A stretch of 64,000 nt of DNA from Pantoea sp. BAV 3049 (GCF_009765445.1 NZ_WHOY01000031.1:273668-337667), one strand, 5' to 3'. Shown: positions 7,795 to 15,702, counted from the stretch's first letter. Notes: generated by a model not told the origin, from the sequence alone. Numbers and translations are program-made.

Positions 7795-8028
7795 CCTTAA
7801 ATCCGTCAGAATGACAGCAGGATAACGGGAGGGTGAGTGGCGAATAAGTGACAGGGGTGAGACGGGTAATCAGGGAGGGACAGAAGAAAAACAACGTTAA
7901 CGAATGGGAGTGAGGGAGCGCAACCCCGTTTAAAACCCGTTTAAATCGCGTCAGATTGCGATAAATGTGTGAAGGGGTACAACGTTACCACATTCCCGGC
8001 GATAACGCCGCAGCGGGGCGCTGAGGCG
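7795..8028. other. Non-coding gap between G-like and protease genes; possible strong gyrase site region
   Basis: This 234-base gap in an otherwise tightly packed late operon lies exactly where Mu carries its central strong gyrase site (between G and I) and the P-I promoter. It contains a 20-base sequence shared with the endolysin promoter region (7847-7866) and a direct repeat CCCGTTTAAA at 7925-7934 and 7936-7945 with an 11-base period. No open frame of note is present. The gyrase-site role is inferred from position only. Confidence 0.45.
7821..7866 (-). promoter_or_regulatory. Probable late promoter before protease gene (P-I-like) with shared activator site
   Basis: The 20 bases at 7866-7847 (minus strand CCCGTCTCACCCCTGTCACT) are identical to 15,696-15,677 ahead of the endolysin gene. 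A possible -10 (GTTATC, 7826-7821) follows 20 bases later, without a good -35, as expected for a promoter that needs a Mor/C-type activator. Mu has C-dependent late promoters at these two places (P-lys and P-I). Confidence 0.6.
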
Positions 8029-8514
8029 TCAGTCCTGGTTTCCGTTGATGTGGCCAATAATGGCCTCGCGTATCAGCGCGTAATCCTCATCCGTCAGGCT
8101 GAGGAACGGTCGGGCATCAATCTTTGAGCCGGGATGGTTTACCTTACCGGCAAAGCGCCCGTTAAAATACAGCGCCTTTTTGTTGCGGGGGCGGATAACG
8201 TGGGGGCGGGTCTGGCCACCCATCTGGTGGATGCGGGCATAAACAACGTTTGTCCCGACCACGGCGCGGTCGTTGTCGCTCCACGGCTGAATGGAATTAT
8301 GCAGCCGCCCGGTCAGCTGCAGGGGCTTACCGTCGCGATACTTCAGTTCCTTCCAGGCGGGACGGCCACCCTGCACAAAGTTCTCATCGACCGCGTCCAT
8401 CATGATCCCGGCAATTCTGGTCATCAGCGGTTCGCGGCGCTTCACGCGGTTTTCCAGCTCGTCCAGCCAGTGCTGCAGGTCATCCGGGAACGTCAGTTCA
8501 ATGTCAGGCTCCAT
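8029..8514 (-). CDS. Virion morphogenesis / tail completion protein (Mu gpG-like)
   Basis: A 161-residue protein from ATG 8514 (MEPDIELTFPDDLQHWLDELENRV), overlapping the end of the F-like gene by 11 bases. Family marks of phage virion morphogenesis proteins are clear: FVQGGRPAWKELKYRDGKPLQLTGRLHNSI, VVGTNVVYARIHQMGG and ARPFLSLTDED. In Mu, G is involved in joining heads and tails. It closes the upstream late transcript segment; the gap to the protease gene follows. Confidence 0.88.
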   Translation of the reverse strand: MEPDIELTFPDDLQHWLDELENRVKRREPLMTRIAGIMMDAVDENFVQGGRPAWKELKYRDGKPLQLTGRLHNSIQPWSDNDRAVVGTNVVYARIHQMGGQTRPHVIRPRNKKALYFNGRFAGKVNHPGSKIDARPFLSLTDEDYALIREAIIGHINGNQD

Positions 8515-9766
8515 CGGCCACCTCCGCCAGTGCGCCATCAATTACCTCACCAGCCGCATCGGTATCTGCCCATGCCCGCACCCCGGCAATGCTGAACCCG
8601 TCCGATCCACGCCGCAATACCACCACCTCCCGGCGTGGGTTGTCAGGGGTGACGAGGTGAAGCTCTTCCCCACGCAGCAGCACCGCCTGCGGGCGCAGCA
8701 GCAGCGAGACCAGGCGCGGCCATAACGCCTTTCCGGCATCGCGATGCGCCAGAAACACTTCCGCGCTGAGAGTGATCACCGGCGAAGGCAGGTTGCCGTC
8801 AGCGGACAGCATGGCCAGCACGTGCGGCGAAATCGCACCGGCGCGACGAAAGTCACCTTTTGAGGCGGCGGTGAGTCCCCTGGTCCAGTTATCAAGGCTC
8901 CGGTTCATCTCAGAGACCAGCCGGTTATTATTGCCCAGCGTTTCCCGCACGGCCTGCGCGGCCAGTCGCGGCGCGGCGGTGGTGCCTTTTTCCAGCAGGC
9001 TCTGGCCGAGACCGGCAAGGTATCCCTGTCCGGGGTTGAGGTGGAACCCGGCATCGGGCGTCAGAAGCTGCCCGGTTTTGGGGTCGCGATAGGCCGTCAC
9101 GGGGCGCATTTCACCCTGCAGGCCATACGGCTGCTGCACGGTGATCAGTCGCCCGGCGCTGGTCTCCAGCCCCAGCGGATGGCTGTCAAGCTGAGCCGCA
9201 TTCAGCGCGCGTACCCAGCAGCGGCAGCGGTAGCCATTGGGCGGGTAGATGCTTTGCCAGATGGGATCGTCCCAGCGAAACACCCGGCCATTCAGCGCCG
9301 CATGCGTGGGACGCGTGCGGTTGTCCATTACCGCGTTATATTCAAAATAAGGCCGGTCGGCAACGTTGCGCATCTGCTGCTGCCAGCGGCCTGCGGCATA
9401 GGCTGACTGCACGTTGGTGCGAAAAATGGTATCAAGCCGGTACGGCATCAGCTTCTTACCTTCCAGCTCGCCATTTTCATCCGCTTTCAGACCGCGCCCC
9501 AGCCAGCCCTTGCGCTGCAGCAGCGGCTCCAGGTCGTCCTGAAACTGGCGAAGCGTCGAGCCGTTCCTGAGCACGTCCGTCAGCCCCTGGTGAATATCAT
9601 TCAGCACGTCCAGTTTAGTGATGCCCGCCACGGTAAACTTCACCGCGTGGGCTTCATCCTTCATATCCTGCCAGCTTAAAGAGGGCGTCAGCCCCTTTGA
9701 CTCAAAGTAGCTGATTGCCCGCTCAGGGGGCAGCGTCATGGCAAATCCGGCGCTTACGTCAGCCAT
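8504..9766 (-). CDS. Head morphogenesis protein, SPP1 gp7 family (Mu gpF-like)
   Basis: A 420-residue protein from ATG 9766 (MADVSAGFAMTLPPERAISYFESKG), overlapping the portal gene end by eight bases. It carries the minor-head domain: RLDTIFRTNVQSAYAAGRWQQ, then RPYFEYNAVMDNRTRPTHAALNGRVF, and YPPNGYRCRCWVRAL with the conserved Cys pair. In Mu, gpF is a minor head protein built into proheads next to the portal. The C-terminal third (SLLLRPQAVLLRGEELHLVTPDNPRREVVVLRRG) resembles the extra barrel domain seen in some Mu-like F proteins. Confidence 0.9.
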   Translation of the reverse strand: MADVSAGFAMTLPPERAISYFESKGLTPSLSWQDMKDEAHAVKFTVAGITKLDVLNDIHQGLTDVLRNGSTLRQFQDDLEPLLQRKGWLGRGLKADENGELEGKKLMPYRLDTIFRTNVQSAYAAGRWQQQMRNVADRPYFEYNAVMDNRTRPTHAALNGRVFRWDDPIWQSIYPPNGYRCRCWVRALNAAQLDSHPLGLETSAGRLITVQQPYGLQGEMRPVTAYRDPKTGQLLTPDAGFHLNPGQGYLAGLGQSLLEKGTTAAPRLAAQAVRETLGNNNRLVSEMNRSLDNWTRGLTAASKGDFRRAGAISPHVLAMLSADGNLPSPVITLSAEVFLAHRDAGKALWPRLVSLLLRPQAVLLRGEELHLVTPDNPRREVVVLRRGSDGFSIAGVRAWADTDAAGEVIDGALAEVADGA

Positions 9767-11324
9767 GCTGTTGCCCCATGACGTCCGCCACAAAGATCGC
9801 CTGACCGACCAGCTCTCTCAGCGCGAAATCATCCATGCCGGGATAGCTTGCCGCCAGCAGCTCATACACGTCATCCGGCGTGCGGGCCGCTTTCACCCTG
9901 TCAATCAGCGGCCTCAGCATGGTCTCGGCGGCGGCGCTGGCCTGCGCGGCCAGCAGCTGCGGGGCGGCGTCAAGCTGAAGCTGCACGCCGTCAGCAGTCG
10001 TTTGCGGTGCGGATAAGGCCGCAAGGCGCATCTGCACGGCCTGCGACAGGGCGGCGTCACCCGGCAGCTGTCGCGTGATGGGCTTCAGTATCGTCTGGCC
10101 ATCCTGCGGCAGCGGGATACCGCTTTTATCCGAAAGCCACTGCTCGGTGATGTTAAAACCCGTAGCCTGAGCCTTGATCACCACGTCCATCAGCACGCCA
10201 AGATCGACAGGTTCGCGCGTGTCAAATTCGAACCGGGGCGCACGCTCCGGGTTATAACGACCATTCAGCGCCAGGATGGGCCACAGTAGCTGATGCGTCA
10301 GCGTGTCGGCCACGGCCAGCGCATCACCCACAAGCAGATCGTGACGCACCTCGTTATGAATATTGCCCAGGGCATTCGTGGACGTTTTACCGTCAGCCTG
10401 GCTGGTCAGCGTGCCGCCAAGAATGACCTTTGACTGCACTTTTTCGCACCATTCCACCATGTTTAAAAAAGGCGCGGACTGACCGGATGCAGGCGAAACC
10501 AGGTCAATCGAGGCGGTATTGGGAATAATCCCGCCTCCCTCACGGGCCAGCCTGCGGATACCCTGCAGCAGCCGCAGCCGCTCCTTGTCCGTCATGGTCG
10601 AGTCATATTTACCGATGCGAAACGGCAGACCATACAGGTTCAGGAACTGCGCCCAGTCGCGGGCTGACAGGTTCTTGAAAAGGTATGTCCAGACCAGCAC
10701 GCGGAAAAGCCCGCTCTGCGCAACCGGCCCGGATTTGGACTTGTGCTTATGTACAATCCAGCCCAGCGACTCCAGGACTTCACCGTCAGAACCACCCCGG
10801 TTAAGCCGTATATCATCCAGGTTAGCCTGTGGCATGGTAAAGACTCTCGCCTGGCGCTTATGAAAGGCGGCGGGCAGCCAGACGGCGCTTCTCAGTGGCC
10901 ACTCCAGCTCAATACAGGCAAAGCCGTGGCCGATGGCGTCCAGCATGTCCATCATCATCTCGCGCAGGCCGGGAAGATTGCGCAGCCACCAGTCCGCCTC
11001 CGCTGCCACTTTCTTTTCAGCGTCCGTGGCATCAGGCGGTGGAGCAACCCGAAAAGGCAGCGTCAGCAGCGCACGCTTACGCTTGGCCATCTCCGCGAAC
11101 AGATGGCCGTCGCGCTCCTCCATATCCCTGAAAAGGTCGCTCTGGGCCTGAATATCTCCCTGCTCGGCGGCGCTGAACAGCGCATAAACCCGGTTAACAT
11201 CAAGCCCGGATGACGGGTGATCCGGCGTATCCATATACAAAAAATCATCGCCGTCACTCTGCATGGGGCGGGATTTATCACCGTTAAAAAGGCGTTTAAA
11301 CGCACCTTTAATATCCATTACCAT
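9759..11324 (-). CDS. Portal protein (DUF935, Mu gp29-like)
   Basis: A 521-residue protein; starting at the second Met (11,318) would give 519. It overlaps the terminase end. Portal family marks: HGFACIELEW, VWTYLFKNLSARDWAQFLNLYGLPFRIGKYD, and GGTLTSQADGKTSTNALGNIHNEVRHDLLVGDALAVADTL split across about residues 305-345. It forms the dodecameric ring for DNA entry into the head and works with the terminase encoded just upstream. Confidence 0.92.
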   Translation of the reverse strand: MVMDIKGAFKRLFNGDKSRPMQSDGDDFLYMDTPDHPSSGLDVNRVYALFSAAEQGDIQAQSDLFRDMEERDGHLFAEMAKRKRALLTLPFRVAPPPDATDAEKKVAAEADWWLRNLPGLREMMMDMLDAIGHGFACIELEWPLRSAVWLPAAFHKRQARVFTMPQANLDDIRLNRGGSDGEVLESLGWIVHKHKSKSGPVAQSGLFRVLVWTYLFKNLSARDWAQFLNLYGLPFRIGKYDSTMTDKERLRLLQGIRRLAREGGGIIPNTASIDLVSPASGQSAPFLNMVEWCEKVQSKVILGGTLTSQADGKTSTNALGNIHNEVRHDLLVGDALAVADTLTHQLLWPILALNGRYNPERAPRFEFDTREPVDLGVLMDVVIKAQATGFNITEQWLSDKSGIPLPQDGQTILKPITRQLPGDAALSQAVQMRLAALSAPQTTADGVQLQLDAAPQLLAAQASAAAETMLRPLIDRVKAARTPDDVYELLAASYPGMDDFALRELVGQAIFVADVMGQQHG

Positions 11325-12991
11325 CCTCCCGAACCGAACCCACCAGACGTGGATTCGCCATATTCATCGTCGTCATCAGGTAACCGGTCATCACTGACGG
11401 CACTGATGGGAATAAATTCAAAATTGCCGACGCTTGTGGAGGCAATCGCCCACAGCATATGAAGGGCATCAGGGCCGTCATCATGCTCGGCCATTGGAAA
11501 GTGCTTAAGCTGCTCGATCAGCGTGGTCAGCAGGTGGTAAATGAGAATTCGCTCATTTTCCATAAATGGCTGCAGGGACTCGATGCGCCCGTGTTTGTCG
11601 GTGGTGGGGATGACCGAACGGGCCGGAACCGGCACGCCCTGCTTCAGCGACTCCTCGATAAGCGTTTCACGCAGAAAGTCCTGGAACTGCACCGACTCAA
11701 ACGCCCAGGCCACGCAGCCAAATTCCTTCTGCAAACGGATAACGTCAGTAATAATCTTTTTGGGGCGACGCACCCGAATATCTGCCCGCACCACCTTGAG
11801 TACCTTCTTGATGCGGTGCCAGCCGCCAACCAGCAGGGCGCTGGGGTCATTGCCCCGCGAATTGTTTTTACCGAGCGAGGGGTCGCAGGCACCGAAATAA
11901 ATCAAATCCGGCTCCAGCTCGCGCCACTCATGAATGCAGCCGTGAAAAATGGCGTTTTCGCCGCTGACCGGGTCATTCTGGTACTCCGCATCAAAGGCGC
12001 GTTTCCCCACGCGTACGCGGATAAGCATCAAGTCCAGCAGGGGGCGCGCAGTCCAGGACACGCGCGACCCTTTCAGCATCGCCTTCTGGTGGCGCTTATA
12101 AAACGCCTTCGCCGCCGCTTTGCCTTTCTCCCGCAGCACGGCTTCCCAGTCGTCCCACAGCTTGAGGTTCTCCGGCCACGCGAGGATTGCCTGGAAGCGC
12201 TTTGCGTTCCATGACGGGTTTTTCAGGGTGCGTGCCAGCACCGAGTCGTAGTGGAGGATTGAACCGACATAAATGATATCAAGCTTAATGCCCGCACCGC
12301 CCAGCGGTATGATCGTACTGTTCAGCCATCGCTCCAGCTTGTCTCGCTGCTTTGGCGTCACCACGTTTTCGTTATTTTCGAGATCGTCAAGGTGGACAAG
12401 ATCGGGGCGGTATGCGCCGTGCTTGCGCCCGCGCAGGGCCTGCCCCTGACCGGCTGACTCAATTTTGATACCGCTGGCCGTCAGGATGCAGCCAATGCGC
12501 CAGACGCGACCCTGACCGCACGCCTCGGGATAATCCATCGCCAGTGCGCGGTTGTACATCAGCTCAGCCTTGATCGCCTCCAGCGACCCCGCCGCCTGCT
12601 CACCCGTCTCAAAAACAATGATGATGTATTTTTTCAGCTCCCGGACCACGCACCAGAGGTCAAACAGCTGCTGACTCAGGGTGGTTTTGGCCTCACCACG
12701 CGGCGCTGCTATCACCTCGTTCTCATCTTCATTACTGGTTACTACCTGCGGCAGGCGCTCAAAAAGATACTCATGCAGCAGGCTGGTCTCAGGATGGCGG
12801 ACGTGATGAGGGAAGTAGGTATTGACGAAATAGCGAAACCCGTTCACCGGATCGCTGACCCGCTCCCGGCGCTCCCGGATGGCTTCCGGGCTGACATCCA
12901 GACCGGCGCTCTCATTCTCGATACGGGTGCGCAGATCCAGCTGGATCTGCTCAATGCGCTCACGAAACGATTTAAGGGAGGATTTAGACAC
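11318..12991 (-). CDS. Terminase large subunit (Mu gp28-like)
   Basis: A 557-residue DNA-packaging motor. A Walker A-like motif APRGEAKTT is at residues 96-104, with the adenine-contacting region before it; LVHLDDLENNENV (near 200) fits the Walker B/coupling area; and FGACDPSLGK (near 370) begins the RNase H-type nuclease domain, with the Asp that would bind metal. Late DPSALLVGGWH and GPDALHMLWAI near the C-terminus are also typical. It packages DNA headful-wise from the integrated phage end in Mu-like phages. Overlaps the portal gene start. Confidence 0.93.
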   Translation of the reverse strand: MSKSSLKSFRERIEQIQLDLRTRIENESAGLDVSPEAIRERRERVSDPVNGFRYFVNTYFPHHVRHPETSLLHEYLFERLPQVVTSNEDENEVIAAPRGEAKTTLSQQLFDLWCVVRELKKYIIIVFETGEQAAGSLEAIKAELMYNRALAMDYPEACGQGRVWRIGCILTASGIKIESAGQGQALRGRKHGAYRPDLVHLDDLENNENVVTPKQRDKLERWLNSTIIPLGGAGIKLDIIYVGSILHYDSVLARTLKNPSWNAKRFQAILAWPENLKLWDDWEAVLREKGKAAAKAFYKRHQKAMLKGSRVSWTARPLLDLMLIRVRVGKRAFDAEYQNDPVSGENAIFHGCIHEWRELEPDLIYFGACDPSLGKNNSRGNDPSALLVGGWHRIKKVLKVVRADIRVRRPKKIITDVIRLQKEFGCVAWAFESVQFQDFLRETLIEESLKQGVPVPARSVIPTTDKHGRIESLQPFMENERILIYHLLTTLIEQLKHFPMAEHDDGPDALHMLWAIASTSVGNFEFIPISAVSDDRLPDDDDEYGESTSGGFGSGGW

Positions 12992-12993
12992 GC

Positions 12994-13230
12994 TTACCCC
13001 TGCGCCCGATTGCCTGCTGCCAGAGCAGCCTCAATCTTCTCTAACAGATGAGATTTTGCCTGCCAGATGCTCTGGCCATAACCGGTATCTGTTTCGTGAG
13101 CTTCTCCGTCAGCGGTCTGCACCATGAGGTGATCACTTAAAATAAACACGCGCACGATGCTGTCAGCACGCACAGCATTACGGTCCGTCAGCTCTATGAA
13201 CTGTCTAGCGGACTTAATTACTTCACCCAT
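12994..13230 (-). CDS. Small phage protein of unknown function between terminase subunits
   Basis: A 78-residue protein from ATG 13,230 (MGEVIKSARQFIELTDRNAV), overlapping the small terminase gene by eight bases and ending two bases before the large terminase. Part reads RVFILSDHLMVQTADGEAHETDTGYG, suggesting a small beta-barrel, followed by a helix (SHLLEKIEAALAAG). Tight packing between terminase subunits argues that it is real. I do not recognise a family. Confidence 0.65.
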   Translation of the reverse strand: MGEVIKSARQFIELTDRNAVRADSIVRVFILSDHLMVQTADGEAHETDTGYGQSIWQAKSHLLEKIEAALAAGNRAQG

Positions 13231-13744
13231 ATTTTTTCTCCACGATTTGCTGGAACTCAGGCAGAACATCAAGGAAGCGCGCCATCAGTGCCGGATGTTT
13301 ATCACTTAGAAACGCCGCGAACTCTTCCACCACGCCCGCCGCCACGATAAGTCGGTCGGTCTCAGGAAGGATGCGACGGCTTGCCGCCATCATTTTGTTA
13401 AAGCCGTCTGCCAGTCTGGCGAGGATTTCGCTGTACTTCTCTACGGGCAGCCCTTCGCCATCCGGGTGCGCCTCGCGCAACTGGCGCACGCGATTCATGG
13501 CAAGGCTCTGGTGCTCAAGCCACTCAACAAACAGGGCGCGGGCCGCTTCCTCCTGAGATCCACCTGAAAGACGCAAGGCGGCGCGGTGTTTGTCCCAGTC
13601 GTCGCCGCTATCCCGGTCATCCCTGCGCCAGCGCAGAACGGTGGCGATACTCACGCCATGCATCGGCCCCAGCACCTCCGGCGCGATGTTTTTACTGATG
13701 TAGTCACGACGAACGGCAGCGCGAACCTCTTTTGAATGCGCCAT
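13223..13744 (-). CDS. DUF1804 protein, probable terminase small subunit (Mu gp27-like)
   Basis: A 173-residue protein from ATG 13,744, which shares bases with the stop of the gene before it (TGATG). The N-terminus has a helix-turn-helix (RRDYISKNIAPEVLGPMHGVSIATVLRWRRD), followed by helical segments (MNRVRQLREAHPDGEGLPVEKYSEILARLADGF), the DUF1804 pattern. Its place just before the large subunit fits a DNA-recognition role at the packaging start. Family knowledge supports this; no direct evidence. Confidence 0.82.
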   Translation of the reverse strand: MAHSKEVRAAVRRDYISKNIAPEVLGPMHGVSIATVLRWRRDDRDSGDDWDKHRAALRLSGGSQEEAARALFVEWLEHQSLAMNRVRQLREAHPDGEGLPVEKYSEILARLADGFNKMMAASRRILPETDRLIVAAGVVEEFAAFLSDKHPALMARFLDVLPEFQQIVEKKYG

Positions 13745-14004
13745 CAACGCCCCCCGCCGCCAATCAGGCGGTCGATACGCTCGGTGGTGCGCTCCATTGA
13801 GGACTTGATCTCCGAGAGCATCGCCATAATCTGCTCCTGATCGCGCACCGCATCAGACTTAAGCTGGTACAGCTCACGCATGCGGATATTCTCCCGTCGC
13901 AACTCTCCAATCGCACTGTGTAGTACCTTCAGCCAGAAGAGAAAAATTCCCGCCACAATCGTAGACACAATGGTCTGCCATACGTCTGCTACTGAACCCA
14001 TCAC
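13744..14004 (-). CDS. DUF2730 protein, membrane-anchored coiled coil (Mu gp26-like)
   Basis: About 85 residues. Start is GTG 14,004 or ATG 14,001; AAGGAG lies at 14,012-14,007 and suits either. One N-terminal membrane segment (TIVSTIVAGIFLFWLKVL) is followed by a coiled coil (LRRENIRMRELYQLKSDAVRDQEQIMAML). Such proteins occur next to the spanin genes in Mu-like phages; function unknown. Confidence 0.75.
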   Translation of the reverse strand: MMGSVADVWQTIVSTIVAGIFLFWLKVLHSAIGELRRENIRMRELYQLKSDAVRDQEQIMAMLSEIKSSMERTTERIDRLIGGGGR

Positions 14005-14328
14005 TTACTCCTTGTTATCCGGCCAGAAAAACGCCTCCAGCGCTTTCAGCTTCGCCGCATTCGCCTGGCACCAGGCACCATAATCATTTGCATGCCGCAG
14101 CAGCGCGTCCGGGGGTAACCCCTTGCCGCCGCCCGCATACGCTGAGGGGGCTGGCGGCATGGTGGCCACCGTCACCATCTGTCGCGGTGGCTTAGCGTCC
14201 TGCACGATCACCGGCGCTGGCGTCACCACCACCGGCGTAGCCGAGGGCTTTTTCGTAGAGCTGCAGGCTGCGAGGGCCAAGCCCGTTAAAACCACAGCCA
14301 CCGGCATTGCCCGCCGTTTTGTTATCAT
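14005..14328 (-). CDS. Outer membrane spanin lipoprotein (Rz1-like)
   Basis: A 107-residue protein with a signal peptide and a lipobox LALAAC-SS; the Cys would be lipidated and anchored in the outer membrane. The mature part is Pro-rich (TPVVVTPAPVIVQDAKPP, MPPAPSAYAGG), as in Rz1. The first 137 bases overlap the end of the inner spanin gene in another frame, the well-known Rz/Rz1 arrangement. The o-spanin joins the i-spanin across the periplasm and disrupts the outer membrane in the last lysis step. Confidence 0.82.
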   Translation of the reverse strand: MITKRRAMPVAVVLTGLALAACSSTKKPSATPVVVTPAPVIVQDAKPPRQMVTVATMPPAPSAYAGGGKGLPPDALLRHANDYGAWCQANAAKLKALEAFFWPDNKE

Positions 14329-14677
14329 CACTGACCGCCTTTCCTATCTGAAGACCGAGCAGGGTACTTGCCTGCTGTAGTGCGTATTCTGAATTGGCCA
14401 GCTTAAGCGCCAGCTCGTCAGCCCGTTGCTGCTGTTGCTGTTCCCGCGAACGGGCATCCAGCAGGGCCTTATTGCTGGCCTGCGCCAGCTGCTGGCGCTC
14501 ATCGGCACGGGACTTTTTCTCACCAGCCAGCGCGGAATCACCCGTCAGCTTTGCCGCCGCAAACCCGGACTGATAACCGCCGTGATGTAACCACCACCCG
14601 GCACCGCCGAGCGCCGCGCACACCAGAACGCCGGGTAAAAGTCGGGTTAACAGCCATTTAATCAGCGCCACGCTCAT
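14192..14677 (-). CDS. Inner membrane spanin (Rz-like)
   Basis: A 161-residue protein from ATG 14,677 (MSVALIKWLLTRLLPGVLVCAALGG). It has one N-terminal membrane segment, then a long periplasmic coiled coil (ARSREQQQQQRADELALKLANSEYALQQA) and a loop with a Cys-Gly pair (GGCGFNGLGPRSL). This is the Rz-type layout. It overlaps the upstream DUF2644-like gene by 20 bases and contains the start of the Rz1-like gene. Confidence 0.82.
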   Translation of the reverse strand: MSVALIKWLLTRLLPGVLVCAALGGAGWWLHHGGYQSGFAAAKLTGDSALAGEKKSRADERQQLAQASNKALLDARSREQQQQQRADELALKLANSEYALQQASTLLGLQIGKAVSDDNKTAGNAGGCGFNGLGPRSLQLYEKALGYAGGGDASAGDRAGR

Positions 14678-14954
14678 TATTTTTTCCTCCCTGCGGACCA
14701 GGCGGCACGTCATCATCCGTCTTGCGGTCGTGATACTTTTGCACCCCGGCATGCGCCACCCAGGCCGTCAGGTAGATCCCCGTCATCTCGACAACCTCAC
14801 GCTCCCATCGCCAGGCGACAATAAGCACCACGGCAGAACTGACAATCAGGGCAAACAGCGTTGTTGCATCCGTGGTTGAAAGCTGCCCCTGACGGTTGGA
14901 GACCAGTTCCGGCAGTCGCTTCATAAAGCCCATAAGAATCACCCCACGCCACAT
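14658..14954 (-). CDS. DUF2644-like small membrane protein in lysis cassette
   Basis: Up to 98 residues if started at ATG 14,954 (TGATG overlap with the gene before); ATG 14,933 (MGFMKRLPELVSNRQGQLSTTDATTLFALI) has a better ribosome site and suits the family. One clear membrane segment (TLFALIVSSAVVLIVAW) plus WVAHAGVQKYHDRK. Similar proteins (DUF2644) occur near Mu-like lysis genes and may help holin or antiholin function, which is not established. Confidence 0.7.
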   Translation of the reverse strand: MWRGVILMGFMKRLPELVSNRQGQLSTTDATTLFALIVSSAVVLIVAWRWEREVVEMTGIYLTAWVAHAGVQKYHDRKTDDDVPPGPQGGKNNERGAD

Positions 14955-15160
14955 CAGTAACGAGTCCGATCTAACAAATTAACCAGCAGCGTTCCCAACG
15001 CAGCGCCTACCATAAAAACGAGTAGCGCCAGCACAAACGAGCCTGCCCAGCTAATGCCCCGTGCCCAGTGGAAAAACAGCGCCCATACAAAACAAATTAT
15101 TCCGGTTGTCATGATTTCGGGGGTGTAACGGTGATACCAGACTAAAAACACCTTGCTCAT
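14954..15160 (-). CDS. Putative holin (two membrane segments)
   Basis: A 68-residue protein with two hydrophobic segments (TTGIICFVWALFFHWA and SWAGSFVLALLVFMVGAALGTLLVNLL) and a charged C-terminus (DRTRY). It lies directly after the endolysin gene (ATGA overlap) and before the spanins, where a holin is expected. The topology would fit a small class II holin. Holins share little sequence, so the call rests on position and topology. Confidence 0.6.
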   Translation of the reverse strand: MSKVFLVWYHRYTPEIMTTGIICFVWALFFHWARGISWAGSFVLALLVFMVGAALGTLLVNLLDRTRY

Positions 15161-15618
15161 GCCGCAGCCTCCAGAAACAACGCTTTCTCAGCCGCACGGC
15201 GGCGGATCAGACCATCAAACGGGCTTCTGTTGATGTAGATCCAGCGGTCAAACTCTGCCGCCGCACCGGCATAATCACCGGCGTTAAGTTTTGCCAGCAG
15301 GGTGGAATGCTGCAGGGAGGTGGGGCCAAGGTTGTAAGTAAAACAGACCAGCGCATCGAACTGATTCTGGGTCAGCGGAACGGTAACGAGACGGCACACG
15401 GCCTGCTCATAATCCACCAGACCCTCACTGAACAGCGCATCAGCTTTGACCTGAGTGATGGTCATACCGCTGTGGATGTCCACGCCGTCAACCGGACGCG
15501 TCCAGCCCCAGCCGATTGTCCAGACGCCGCCATCATCCTGATAGGCACTCAGCCTGCAGCCTTCAAATTGCTTAATCAGCGCCTTGCCGCGCTCACTGGT
15601 TTTAAGGGAAAGAGACAT
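15157..15618 (-). CDS. Endolysin, lysozyme-type (GH24)
   Basis: A 153-residue lysozyme from ATG 15,618 (MSLSLKTSERGKALIKQFEGCRLSAYQD). The frame is open further upstream but that part covers a hairpin and the promoter region. The family catalytic triad is visible: Glu19 in KQFEG, Asp28 in YQDD and Thr34 in VWTIG. The usual GYGHT is GWGWT here, as in some other phage lysozymes. It cleaves peptidoglycan once the holin opens the membrane. No signal-anchor segment is present, so it needs the holin. See the promoter and terminator entries for its control. Confidence 0.92.
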   Translation of the reverse strand: MSLSLKTSERGKALIKQFEGCRLSAYQDDGGVWTIGWGWTRPVDGVDIHSGMTITQVKADALFSEGLVDYEQAVCRLVTVPLTQNQFDALVCFTYNLGPTSLQHSTLLAKLNAGDYAGAAAEFDRWIYINRSPFDGLIRRRAAEKALFLEAAA

Positions 15619-15648
15619 AAAAAAACCCTCACTGATAATGTGAGGGTT
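15619..15648 (-). terminator. Intrinsic terminator between mor and endolysin; also covers the endolysin ribosome site
   Basis: On the minus strand a perfect 9-bp stem (AACCCTCAC / GTGAGGGTT, loop of 7) is followed by a run of T up to the endolysin ATG. It should stop the middle transcript carrying gemA and mor. The 3' arm contains the GAGGG that must serve as the endolysin ribosome site, so long transcripts that read through would hide it. Confidence 0.75.
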
Positions 15649-15696
15649 ATTGTGATCGCATCGGGCTGGCGGAGTGAGTGACAGGGGTGAGACGGG
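15647..15696 (-). promoter_or_regulatory. Probable late promoter before endolysin (P-lys-like) with shared activator site
   Basis: The minus-strand 20-mer CCCGTCTCACCCCTGTCACT at 15,696-15,677 also occurs exactly before the protease gene. Similarity goes on for a few bases (TCxGCCA). A -10-like CAATAA (15,652-15,647) would start RNA near 15,641, inside the first arm of the terminator hairpin. The activator would be the Mor/C family protein encoded directly upstream. Confidence 0.6.
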
Positions 15697-15702
15697 CAAC
15701 CT

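Noticed and set aside
11459-12214. Plus-strand frame of 251 codons
   Set aside because: Antisense to the terminase large subunit.
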